64,000 bases of DNA from Trinickia dabaoshanensis (GTDB lineage Bacteria; Pseudomonadota; Gammaproteobacteria; Burkholderiales; Burkholderiaceae). Location: NCBI RefSeq assembly GCF_002879885.1, contig NZ_PNYA01000005.1, forward strand, positions 186,001 to 250,000, given 5' to 3'. Position numbers and translations under genes: made by a program. Below are positions 19,919 through 28,625 of this stretch, piece by piece (position 1 is the first letter of the stretch; the number at the start of each line of letters is the position of its first letter). The notes beneath the pieces were generated by a model. That model was not told where the DNA came from. It did not search any database and was given only the letters and a program-made list of their open reading frames with translations.

Positions 19919-21553
19919 GTGAGCACGACGGTACCGCGGGGACAGGCACAGGTACGGGCACAGGCGCAGCCACGCTCGCGAACCACGCCCGCGCGAGGAG
20001 GCGAACGATCGCGTCCGCCTCGCGGGCTGTCCGCGGCGGCAACGATCGGGGCACTGCTCGTGCTGCTGCCGATCGCCTTCACGGCGTGGCGCGCCGCGGC
20101 ATACGGCGCGACCGGCACGGTCGAGTTGCTGCTTCGTCCGCTCGTCGGCGAGTTGCTCGCGAACACCGTGCTCATCACCGTCGCCGCGACCGTCTCGTGC
20201 GCCGTCATCGGGACCGGCGCGGCGTGGTTCGTGGAACGCACCGCGCTGCCGGGGCGGCGGCTTTGGGCGGCCATGATGGTCGCACCGCTGGCCATGCCCC
20301 CGTTCATCGCAAGCTATGCGTGGGTATCGATCAGTCTAGGCTTGCAGGACTTCTTCGGCGCGCTGCTCGTCGTCACCTCGACCTACTTCCCGCTCGTGTA
20401 TCTGCCGGTGGCGGCTGCGCTGCGCGGTATGGACCCCGCACTCGAGGAAACCGCCCGCTCGCTTGGCTGCGGCCGTCGCGCCACGTTCTTGCGTGTAGTG
20501 CTGCCGCAGCTTCGCCCTGCCCTGTTCGGCGGCATGCTGCTCGTCGCGCTGGGCGTCATGTCGGAATTCGGTGCATTTGCGCTGTTGCGTTTCCGAACGT
20601 TTACCACCGAGATCTACGCCGAGTACCGCACGAGCTTCGACGGGGGAGGCGCCTCGGTATTCGCGTGCGTGCTCATCGTCGCCGGCCTCGCGTGCATCGC
20701 GTTCGAACACCGGGTCCGCGGGCGCGCGCGATACGCTCGCATCGACCGTGGGACACGCCGCTCGCCGGCGCGCTACCGGCTCGGCGTATGGCGCTGGCCC
20801 GTCGTTGCCGGTTTCGCGGCACTCGCCATCGTCACGCTCGGCGTACCGCTCGGCACCATCGCCTATTGGCTGACCCAACACAGCGCGACCGCCGTGACAC
20901 CGGCCGAAGCATCGGCCGCTTCGCTGCTCGAGGCCGCGGTCAGTTCCGTGACCTTGGGCGTGAATGCCGCCCTCGTCACCACGGCGCTCGCCCTGCCGCT
21001 CGCGATCGCGCTCGTGCGTTACCCGAGCCGATTCGCCACGGCGCTCGAGCGCATCGTCTTTGTCGCGCAAGGCGTCCCGGGGCTCGTGATCGCGCTGGCT
21101 CTCGTATCGCTAGCCGTGCGCATGGCCACGCCGCTTTATCAGACGCCGGCGTTGCTGATCGCGGCCTACGCCGCGCTGTTCTTGCCGCTCGCGCTCGTGA
21201 GCGTGCGCGCATCGTTGCTGCAGGTTCAGCCGAAACTGGAGGAAGCCGCCCGGTCGCTGGGGCTCGGCACCTTGCCGATCCTCGCCCGCGTCTTGCTGCC
21301 GCTGCTGCGCTCGGGCCTCGGGGCCGCCGCGACGATGGTTTTCATCTCAGTGGTCACGGAACTGAACGCAACGCTGCTGCTCTCGCCGCTCGACACGCAC
21401 ACGCTCGCCACCGAGGTGTGGAGCGATACCGCAACGCTCGCGTTCGCGGCGGCCGCCCCCTACGCAGCGGTGCTCGTCGGCATCTCACTGGGCGCATCGG
21501 CCGTGCTGTTCGCTTGCCTCGGCCGATCGGCCTCGGCGCGCTCCGAGTGTTGA
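19919..21553 (+). CDS. Ferric-iron ABC transporter permease (FbpB-like, fused)
   Basis: This 544-residue inner-membrane permease has two homologous BPD_transp_1 halves. Each carries an EAA-type loop: EETARSLGCGRRATFLRVVLPQLRPAL in the first half and EEAARSLGLGTLPILARVLLPLLRSGL in the second. Its N-terminal 35 residues are polar and basic. It starts at GTG 19919, directly after the stop of the binding-protein gene. The two-domain form is usual for FbpB/ThiP-type iron permeases. Confidence 0.88.
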   Translation: MSTTVPRGQAQVRAQAQPRSRTTPARGGERSRPPRGLSAAATIGALLVLLPIAFTAWRAAAYGATGTVELLLRPLVGELLANTVLITVAATVSCAVIGTGAAWFVERTALPGRRLWAAMMVAPLAMPPFIASYAWVSISLGLQDFFGALLVVTSTYFPLVYLPVAAALRGMDPALEETARSLGCGRRATFLRVVLPQLRPALFGGMLLVALGVMSEFGAFALLRFRTFTTEIYAEYRTSFDGGGASVFACVLIVAGLACIAFEHRVRGRARYARIDRGTRRSPARYRLGVWRWPVVAGFAALAIVTLGVPLGTIAYWLTQHSATAVTPAEASAASLLEAAVSSVTLGVNAALVTTALALPLAIALVRYPSRFATALERIVFVAQGVPGLVIALALVSLAVRMATPLYQTPALLIAAYAALFLPLALVSVRASLLQVQPKLEEAARSLGLGTLPILARVLLPLLRSGLGAAATMVFISVVTELNATLLLSPLDTHTLATEVWSDTATLAFAAAAPYAAVLVGISLGASAVLFACLGRSASARSEC

Positions 21554-21592
21554 TATGACACGCTTTGTTCGGCCTCGGGCCATGGCACATCA

Positions 21593-22660
21593 ATGAGCGA
21601 TTTGATCATTCGAGGCTTGCACAAAGCCTTCGGCGGCCACGCCGTCCTACGCGGCGTGGATCTGACCGTCAAGAACGGCAGCTTGGTCGCATTGCTGGGG
21701 CCTTCCGGCAGCGGTAAATCGACGTTGTTGAGAACGGTCTGCGGCTTCGAGCGTGCAAGCGCCGGGACAATCGAGATCGGTGGCCGGACAGTCGAAAGCG
21801 ATGAAAGCCACGTGCCGGCCCAAGCGCGCCGCATCGGTTACGTCTCCCAGGAAGGTGCGCTCTTTCCGCATCTGTCCGTGGCGCAAAACATCGTCTTCGG
21901 CCTACCGCGTCACGAGCGCCGCGCGCGCTACCGTGTCGATGAATGGCTCGAACTCGTCGGCCTCCCGTTGTCTTGCGCCGATCGGCCGCCGCACGAATTG
22001 TCGGGTGGGCAGCAGCAGCGCGTGGCCCTTGCGCGAGCGCTCGCACCGTCGCCGTCGCTCGTCATGCTGGATGAACCGTTTTCGTCGCTCGACGCTTCGT
22101 TGCGCGCGGAAACGCGCCACGGCGTTGTCCAGGCGCTCGCGCGCGCGGGTGCGACAGCCGTGCTCGTCACCCACGATCAATCGGAGGCGCTTTCGATGGG
22201 ACAGGAAGTGGCCGTGCTCTGGGATGGCCGATTGATTCAGGTGGCCGCCCCCGATGTCCTGTACCGCCGCCCGGTCTCGCGCGAGGTCGCCTCGTTCGTC
22301 GGCGAAGCGCTGATTTTGCCCGGCATGGCCGAGCACGGCAGCGCCCAATGCGACCTCGGACGATTGACGTTGCCGGATACGAGACTGCGCGGCCCCGTCG
22401 ACATCATGATCCGCCCCGAACAAATTCAGGTCATGCCGCAAGACGGCTGCGCCGGATCGGAGAGCGACCCATGCATCGCCGTGGTCGAGGCGGTGACGTT
22501 CTATGGCCACGACGCCCGGCTGAGTCTGCGGCTCGTCGCCGGCTCGAGATCCGAAGGCCGAGCCGGCATCCATGCTCGCACCGTTGGATATCGCGCACCC
22601 GCGGTCGGCACTCGCGTCCGGCTAGCCGTAGACGGCGAGGTCGTCGCGTACGCGCATTGA
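21593..22660 (+). CDS. Ferric-iron ABC transporter ATP-binding protein (FbpC-like)
   Basis: The 355-residue ATPase has Walker A GPSGSGKST, signature LSGGQQQR, Walker B LVMLDEPFSSLD and the switch histidine in VLVTHDQSEAL. A C-terminal TOBE-like region follows (IMIRPEQIQV and beyond). Length and layout match FbpC/PotA-type importers. It ends the iron operon and is followed by a hairpin between convergent genes. Confidence 0.9.
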   Translation: MSDLIIRGLHKAFGGHAVLRGVDLTVKNGSLVALLGPSGSGKSTLLRTVCGFERASAGTIEIGGRTVESDESHVPAQARRIGYVSQEGALFPHLSVAQNIVFGLPRHERRARYRVDEWLELVGLPLSCADRPPHELSGGQQQRVALARALAPSPSLVMLDEPFSSLDASLRAETRHGVVQALARAGATAVLVTHDQSEALSMGQEVAVLWDGRLIQVAAPDVLYRRPVSREVASFVGEALILPGMAEHGSAQCDLGRLTLPDTRLRGPVDIMIRPEQIQVMPQDGCAGSESDPCIAVVEAVTFYGHDARLSLRLVAGSRSEGRAGIHARTVGYRAPAVGTRVRLAVDGEVVAYAH

Positions 22661-22671
22661 TCTCGCCGTTA

Positions 22672-22703
22672 GCGAGGCACCGTTCACCGGTGCGCCGCCT
22701 CGC
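22672..22703. terminator. Hairpin between convergent genes, possible bidirectional terminator
   Basis: GCGAG-GCACCG pairs with CGGTGC-(5-nt bulge)-CTCGC around a 5-nt loop, giving an 11-bp interrupted stem just past the fbpC-like stop. No U tract follows on either strand, so its role as a terminator is uncertain. Its place between convergent genes supports it. Confidence 0.4.
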
Positions 22704-22710
22704 TTGCTCG

Positions 22711-23376
22711 TCAAACGACCGAAAGCGACCTGGCCGCCGTCTCTTGCGGCGTGCTCGAGCGCAACTCTTGCCTCGCCACGGCGACGGCATCGGACGTCGA
22801 CCGGTACAGTCGCCACCAAACCGATTTTCCCTTCTCGGGCAGATCTTCGACCAGCGCCGTGCGTTTGCGCAAGATGCGATATTGGTCGTCGACTGCCCCG
22901 AGATAGCCTGCCCGGTTCACGAGCGTGACGTAGTTGACCATCCCATAGTGCACGTGCGGCGCGAATTCGCCCGCCGGCGTGACACGCCCGTCTCGGCCGA
23001 CAGCCAATTCTCTCGAATACGATAACCACCAGGTACAGCATTCGATTCGAGCGGGCCGTCTTTCTGCCATGATCGATCGATCGTCCAAATGACTCACCGC
23101 GAGCATGCGCGACTGGCCTTTATCGTCGACCATCTGCAATCGAACGCGATCGGCGAACGACACGGGGTCGCCCCATTTTCGCTTTCCGCCGACGACGGGT
23201 AACAGCCGCCATTGATAGTCGGTGCCCGGAAATTTGTCCGGCTCGGCCACTTCGGTCGTCAATTGCAGCGGATGACGCCGGCCATTCTTTCGGGAGACGA
23301 TTCCCAGGAACAAATGCTCGTCGCACTCGCAGCTTTCCAGCACGATGGAATCTCCGTACCGCACGACATCGATCAT
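22711..23376 (-). CDS. Hypothetical protein, unassigned
   Basis: The 221-residue protein is not recognised. It has no signal peptide or membrane segment. The start, MIDVVRYGDSIVLESCECDEHLFLGIV, and repeated aromatic-ended beta segments (DYQWRLLPV, KSVWWRLYRS, CTWWLSYS) are consistent with an all-beta fold such as a beta-trefoil; this is a weak impression. ATG 23376 has GAGG seven bases upstream. It faces the iron operon convergently and has a long AT-enriched gap upstream, so it is probably monocistronic. Confidence 0.6.
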   Translation of the reverse strand: MIDVVRYGDSIVLESCECDEHLFLGIVSRKNGRRHPLQLTTEVAEPDKFPGTDYQWRLLPVVGGKRKWGDPVSFADRVRLQMVDDKGQSRMLAVSHLDDRSIMAERRPARIECCTWWLSYSRELAVGRDGRVTPAGEFAPHVHYGMVNYVTLVNRAGYLGAVDDQYRILRKRTALVEDLPEKGKSVWWRLYRSTSDAVAVARQELRSSTPQETAARSLSVV

Positions 23377-24355
23377 GTTTACCCTCGGTTTTTACTTAGA
23401 AGGATGCACGCCCAGAATCAATTAATCACACAATTGCCGGGCCGGGGGCAACCGATCCGTCTATTTGTGCAATGCGACAATTCAAGAACTACGAAACGCA
23501 CAGTACCCCCGACTTCGAAGGTCGAAATGCAAACCCAACACAGTGAGACAATTGCGGCTTAAGACGGGGAACGCGGTTTTACGTCGTACCTGATCGATTG
23601 GAAAGGAACCTCGGCCACGGCAAGCAAGCTTGCCCCCGCGCCGCCGCACTCGTATTTCCCCGGCGACGCCCGCCGCGGGAGACAAATGAGCATTGCTCAT
23701 CTCATGCACGGCAGGTCCAATTGTTTTTTCGGCGCGGCGCCCTGCCCGGGACTGGTCTCACTTCAACTGCGCCGACCGCCTAGCAATCCAATTCGCAGGA
23801 TCATTTTAAAAATTAGAACTTGAAATGAAATTTAGTAAGTGACAGTTTCCATGTCAAGAAGAAGCATGAATCTCCGGGCGCATTTAGGAGCCTAACTTTG
23901 TTCTATTTTCCACATTTTCAAAAATCGCCACCATCAAACCAACATTTGGGTGAAATCGCCCGCCAGTCTGGCTAACACAGGGTGCAAAGGTGCCACACGG
24001 CGGATCACATCGCACACCCGGCGATGCGCACGTTGACATTTGTTATGATTTATACCAAACCCAAACATCGCAACCTCAATCGAATGGGCGCGATTTATCG
24101 CAAAGGCGACTCGGTATTTTGGAGTCGTTGTGTTTCTATGATCTCAATAGCAATTGCAAAACTAATTTTCGACGATACCAATTCGGATGTCCGGCCAGCT
24201 TTCTACCGGCAAATTACCGAGTCGACGAATCGAGGCGGCGCTTGCGTACCCGAAGCGAGGATCGCATCCGGGCGGCCATGGGATCAGTGCCAGGTGGCGG
24301 CACGCACCTTTTTCGCCAATAATGCCCCCATCGCGATCGCTGGACGGGAGCGGCC
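23377..24355. other. 979-bp AT-enriched intergenic region without a clear gene
   Basis: This is the longest gene-free stretch in the window, between divergent genes. Its middle (about 23780-24210) is clearly richer in A and T than the surrounding DNA. It contains two perfect dyads: GGCAAGC-AA-GCTTGCC at 23619-23634 and ATGAGC-ATT-GCTCAT at 23688-23702. A 45-codon frame (23688-23825, preceded by GGGAG) is possible but unsupported. It could hold promoters, a small RNA or a decayed insertion; I see nothing I can name. Confidence 0.5.
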
Positions 24356-26407
24356 ATGGAATACCAACCAGAAGCCATTCGTACCATCGCCGTGGTCGGC
24401 CACGCGGGTTGCGGCAAGACCTCGCTCATTGAAGCCCTGCTGTGTTGCAGCGGTGCGATTCACGCCGCCGGCAGCGTCGAGAAGGGCACGACGGTTTGCG
24501 ATTTCGACCCGCTCGAGCGCAAATACCACCACTCCCTGAACTCGGCGATCACGTACCTCGATCACCAAAACACACGCGCATACCTGGTGGACACGCCCGG
24601 CTACCCCGATTTTTCGGGACTTTCGCTGAGCGCCTTGTCCGCCGTGGAAACGGTCGCCGTCGTCATCAACGCGCGCACCGGCATTGAAATGACCACGCGG
24701 CGCATGATGGCGTGGGCCAGGGAGCGCAAGCTGTGCAAGATCCTCATCGTGAACGGCATCGACGCCGAGAAGGTGGACCTGCCCGCGCTCGTCGATCAAA
24801 TTCAAGAGACGTTCGGAAAGACCTGCTTGCCCATCAATCTTCCCGCACGGGCGGCGCATGCCGTCGTCGATTGCTTTTTTACCCCGTCGGGCGATGCCGA
24901 CTTTTCCTCGGTCGCCTCGGCGCACGATGCCCTCATCGATCAAGTCATCGAACTCGACGCCGGATTGATGGACCTTTATCTGGAGCAAGGTGAAGCGATC
25001 AAGCCCGAACAACTGCACGAGCCTTTCGAGCAGGCGCTGCGAGAGGGACACCTCGTCCCGATTTGCTTCACCTCGGCCGCCACCGGCGCGGGCATCGAGG
25101 CGCTCTTGGACATATTCGTCCGCTTATTGCCGAACCCGCTCGAAGGCAACCCGCCTTTGTTCTACCGAGATATCGACGCGCGCAGGGAAACGGTACGAGC
25201 GCAGCCCTCGCCCGACAAGCACGTGCTTGCGCACGTGTTCAAGATCGTCGTCGATCCCTACATCGGGAAAATGGCCGTGTTTCGTATTCATCAAGGCACC
25301 GTGCGGCGCGACGGCCTGCTCTACATCGGCAATGCGCGCCAGCCCTTTCGCGTCGCGCACCTGATGCGGCTGCAAGGTAAGGACCACGTCGATATCGCGC
25401 AAGCGGGCCCCGGCGACATCTGCGCGACGGCCAAGGTCGACGAGATCGGGTATGACGCGGTCCTGCACGACGCGCAAGAGGACGGCAACATCCATCTTGC
25501 CCCGCTCGCATTTCCGAACCCGATTTACGGCCTCGCGATCGAGCCCGAACGGCGCGGCAACGAGCAGCGATTGTGGGAAATCCTGCAGAAGCTCGCCGCC
25601 GAAGACCCCTGCTTGCGCATCGAACATCCGACGGGGACGAACGAGACCGTCGTGCGCGGGCTCGGCGAACTCCATCTGCGCCATATGCTCGAGCGGCTGA
25701 CGGAGCAGTACAAGCTCGCCGTCATCACGCGGCCGCCGAAGATTGCCTACCGCGAGACGATCGGCGCCGCCGCCGAGGGGCACTACCGGCACAAGAAACA
25801 AACCGGCGGCGCCGGACAATTCGGCGAAGTCATGCTGCGCGTCGAGCCGTTGCCGCGGGGCAGCGGCTACCAGTTCGTGGATGCGGTCAAGGGCGGCGCG
25901 ATCCCGGGGCAATTCATGCCCGCCGTGGAAAGAGGCATTCTTCAGGTGATCGAAAGCGGACCGCTCGCCAGTTTTCCGATGCAAGACGTGCGGGTCACCG
26001 TATTCGACGGCAAACACCACCCGGTCGACTCGAAAGAAGTCGCCTTCGTCGTCGCGGGGCGCAAAGCCTTCATCGATGCGGCGCTCAAGGCCCAACCGAT
26101 TTTGCTCGAACCGATCGTCGACTTCGAGGTGACGGCGCCCGAAGCGGCCATGGGCGACATCATGGGCGACCTCTCCGCGCGGCGTGCGCAAGTGCAAGGC
26201 TCGCGTCCCTTGGGCGGGCACATGGTGGCGGTCGCCGCGAAAGTGCCGCTTTCGGAGTTGACCGAATATCAATCGCGGCTCAACGCCATGGCCGGCGGCG
26301 AAGGGCAATACAGCATTCAGTTGAGCCATTACGATCCGGTCCCGCCGAACCAGCAAGACAAGCTCGCGGCGCAGTACAAACGGCACGAGGAAGGCTCCGG
26401 TCAGTAA
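24356..26407 (+). CDS. EF-G-like translational GTPase (EF-G2 type paralogue)
   Basis: At 683 residues it has the full EF-G domain order: GTPase, domain II, III, IV and V. G1 is GHAGCGKT instead of the canonical AHIDAGKT, G3 is DTPGYPDF with tyrosine replacing the catalytic histidine of DTPGHVDF, and G4 is NGID instead of NKMD. Domain IV keeps QTGGAGQFGEV and domain V keeps MGDIMGDLSARRAQVQG. These changes match the EF-G-like subfamily lacking a known essential role rather than FusA. ATG 24356 has GGGAG close upstream. It stands alone, away from ribosomal genes. Confidence 0.88.
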   Translation: MEYQPEAIRTIAVVGHAGCGKTSLIEALLCCSGAIHAAGSVEKGTTVCDFDPLERKYHHSLNSAITYLDHQNTRAYLVDTPGYPDFSGLSLSALSAVETVAVVINARTGIEMTTRRMMAWARERKLCKILIVNGIDAEKVDLPALVDQIQETFGKTCLPINLPARAAHAVVDCFFTPSGDADFSSVASAHDALIDQVIELDAGLMDLYLEQGEAIKPEQLHEPFEQALREGHLVPICFTSAATGAGIEALLDIFVRLLPNPLEGNPPLFYRDIDARRETVRAQPSPDKHVLAHVFKIVVDPYIGKMAVFRIHQGTVRRDGLLYIGNARQPFRVAHLMRLQGKDHVDIAQAGPGDICATAKVDEIGYDAVLHDAQEDGNIHLAPLAFPNPIYGLAIEPERRGNEQRLWEILQKLAAEDPCLRIEHPTGTNETVVRGLGELHLRHMLERLTEQYKLAVITRPPKIAYRETIGAAAEGHYRHKKQTGGAGQFGEVMLRVEPLPRGSGYQFVDAVKGGAIPGQFMPAVERGILQVIESGPLASFPMQDVRVTVFDGKHHPVDSKEVAFVVAGRKAFIDAALKAQPILLEPIVDFEVTAPEAAMGDIMGDLSARRAQVQGSRPLGGHMVAVAAKVPLSELTEYQSRLNAMAGGEGQYSIQLSHYDPVPPNQQDKLAAQYKRHEEGSGQ

Positions 26408-26508
26408 ACGGACTGTTGACCGGCCGGAGATTGTTCGCGCCGCCGCTCACGGCGACGATAGGTCCATCTTCATCGAACAGGTATCGGACGATTCAAACGT
26501 CCGATTCA

Positions 26509-27681
26509 ATGAACATGGACAGCACATTCGAGCACGTTCGCCGCGCCCCGCTTGCCGAGTCGTTGGCCGGCGCCTTGGTTCTCGCCGTCGGCATGGGTTT
26601 CGGCCGCTTTTCGTTCACCGGCATGTATCCGATCATGGTGAAGGAGGCGGTCATGACGGTTTCCGCCGGCTCGCTCGCCGCCTGCGCCAACTACGTGGGA
26701 TATCTTCTCGGCGCGCTTGCGATGAGCCGCGTCGGCGATCGCCATGCGGCGCGTGCGACCCGATTCGCCATGGCGGGAACCGTGTTCTGCCTGGCCCTAT
26801 TGGCTTTTCATCCGAGCGTGCCGATGCTCATCGCCACGCGCTTCGTCGCGGGCGCGATGAGCGCGGTGTCGCTCGTCGCCGCATCGGTATGGCTGCTTCA
26901 TGTGGTGGGACATCGCCACGGCGCCCCGGTGCTGTACGCCGGCGTGGGCGCGGGCATCGCCATCTCGGCGGAGGCGATCGTGCTCGGTCAAGCAAGCCGC
27001 CTCGGCGCGCCGGCGCTGTGGCTGTTGCTCGGTGCCGTCGCGGCCGCCCTATCGGCGCTCGCTTGGCCGAAGATCGTACACGGCGCGGCGCGGCACGCCG
27101 ACGACACGCGCCTCATCAATCAGGCGAGCTCGCCTCCGCGCTCGAGCATCGCGCCTTGGACCCTCGTCGCCGCCTATGGCTTCGCGGGCTTCGGGTATAT
27201 CGTCACGGCCACTTACCTGCCGCTGCTGATCAAGACCATGCTGCCGCATGTCGATGCCGTTCAGGTCTGGGCCGCATTCGGCCTCGCGGCCGTACCGTCG
27301 TGTTTCGTCTGGCATGCATGGCATGAACGCGTCGGGACGCGCGCGGCGCTCGTCGCGAACCTGGCGATTCAAGCGATCGGCGTCGTGCTGCCCGCTTTCG
27401 CTCATCGTCCTTGGGCTTACCTCGCGAGCGCGGTGCTCGTCGGCGGCACGTTCGTCGGCACGGTCACGATCATCATGCCGGCGGCAAAGCACGTGGCGCA
27501 CACCGTGAAATTCAACTTGATGGCCACGTTGACGGCCGCGTACGGACTGGGGCAAATCGCCGGACCGTTGTTGTCGGACCGGCTGGCCGCGCACACGCAT
27601 TCCTTCGATCAGCCCCTCGTCGCGGCGGGCGCCGCGCTCGTCTTGGCTGCATCGATGTGCGTCTCGCGCCGTTCGTCGTAG
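26509..27681 (+). CDS. MFS transporter, YbfB/YjiJ family
   Basis: This is a 390-residue inner-membrane protein with about twelve hydrophobic segments. The start ALVLAVGMGFGRFSFTGMYPIMVKE and SAGSLAACANYVGYLLGALAMSR are hallmarks of the YbfB/YjiJ family, whose substrates are mostly unknown. The start is ATG 26509 or 26515; neither has a clear ribosome site. Its 3' end overlaps the convergent LysR gene by 73 bp. Confidence 0.85.
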   Translation: MNMDSTFEHVRRAPLAESLAGALVLAVGMGFGRFSFTGMYPIMVKEAVMTVSAGSLAACANYVGYLLGALAMSRVGDRHAARATRFAMAGTVFCLALLAFHPSVPMLIATRFVAGAMSAVSLVAASVWLLHVVGHRHGAPVLYAGVGAGIAISAEAIVLGQASRLGAPALWLLLGAVAAALSALAWPKIVHGAARHADDTRLINQASSPPRSSIAPWTLVAAYGFAGFGYIVTATYLPLLIKTMLPHVDAVQVWAAFGLAAVPSCFVWHAWHERVGTRAALVANLAIQAIGVVLPAFAHRPWAYLASAVLVGGTFVGTVTIIMPAAKHVAHTVKFNLMATLTAAYGLGQIAGPLLSDRLAAHTHSFDQPLVAAGAALVLAASMCVSRRSS

Positions 27682-28607
27682 TGGCCCGTGAGCCGCGCAT
27701 CCTCGATCAATGCATCGGCAATGGACGCGCGGACGCATTCCACCCACGTTTTGATTTTCGCGTCCACGTATTGGCGCGAAGCGTAGATGGCGTAGATATC
27801 GAGCGCCTGCAGATAGTAATCGGGCAAGACCCTCACCAGTGCACCCGTACGCAAGGATGCGCGCGCGGCAAGCGTGGGCAACGCCCCGATTCCCATCCCC
27901 TCGTGAAGCGCCACCGCCATCGCATCGGGCACGTTCACCTTGAAGCGATGCACGGGTAACGGCACGTCGCACTGTCCGTCCGGCCCGATCAGCCGCCAGT
28001 GATCCGACGGAAATACGGACAAGGCCACCTGCAGGCGCGGGTGCCGCGCCAGATCGTCCACCGTCTTCGGCGTGCCGTGTTTGGCGAGGTAAGCGGGCGA
28101 GGCACACAGGATGCCGCGAACGGTCCCGAGCTCGTGGCAAATGTAATTGGAATCGGGCAGCTTGTCGGGCGACACGCGCAATACCACGTCGTAGCCGTCT
28201 TCGAGCAGATCGGGCACGTTCTGCGACAACGTCAGATCGACGGCGACATCGGGATAGAGCCGTTGGTAAGCCGCGACCGCCGGGACGACGTAGTTCTGTC
28301 CGATACTGGCCATCGCATGAACGCGCAATGTCCCGGACGGCGTGGCATGCGCCTGCGAGGCCTCGCTTTCAGCCGCCTCGATCGAGGCCAAGATGTCTCG
28401 GCAACGGCTCAAGTAGCGCTCCCCCGCCTGCGTGAGCGCGATCCTGCGCGTCGTTCGATTCAGCAGCCGCGTGCGCAGACGCGACTCGAGTTCGGCGACG
28501 GTGCGCGACACATAGCCGGTCGTGGCGTCGATCTCCAAAGCGGCCCCCGTAAAGCTGCCCGCTTCGGCCACCGCGATGAATATCTTCATGCTGCGCACCA
28601 CGTCCAT
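27609..28607 (-). CDS. LysR-family transcriptional regulator
   Basis: From ATG 28607 (GGGAGG ten bases upstream) the protein has 332 residues. The N-terminal winged helix-turn-helix reads MKIFIAVAEAGSFTGAALEIDATTGYVSRTVAELESRLRTRLLNRTTR, followed by a LysR effector-binding domain. An in-frame ATG at 28625 is less favoured. The C-terminus carries an extra low-complexity tail that overlaps the MFS gene on the other strand. It lies 18 bp downstream of a second MFS gene on the same strand and may control one or both transporters. Confidence 0.87.
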   Translation of the reverse strand: MDVVRSMKIFIAVAEAGSFTGAALEIDATTGYVSRTVAELESRLRTRLLNRTTRRIALTQAGERYLSRCRDILASIEAAESEASQAHATPSGTLRVHAMASIGQNYVVPAVAAYQRLYPDVAVDLTLSQNVPDLLEDGYDVVLRVSPDKLPDSNYICHELGTVRGILCASPAYLAKHGTPKTVDDLARHPRLQVALSVFPSDHWRLIGPDGQCDVPLPVHRFKVNVPDAMAVALHEGMGIGALPTLAARASLRTGALVRVLPDYYLQALDIYAIYASRQYVDAKIKTWVECVRASIADALIEDARLTGHYDERRETHIDAAKTSAAPAATRG

Positions 28608-28625
28608 CGCCGCCGAGCCTCCCAT

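Noticed and set aside
23688-23825. Possible 45-codon gene with GGGAG upstream
   Set aside because: No recognisable product, composition unlike the neighbours' coding sequence, and the start lies in a palindrome; support is too weak.
23982-24539. Open frame reaching into the EF-G-like gene
   Set aside because: It overlaps the N-terminus of the GTPase gene in another frame and encodes no recognisable domain.
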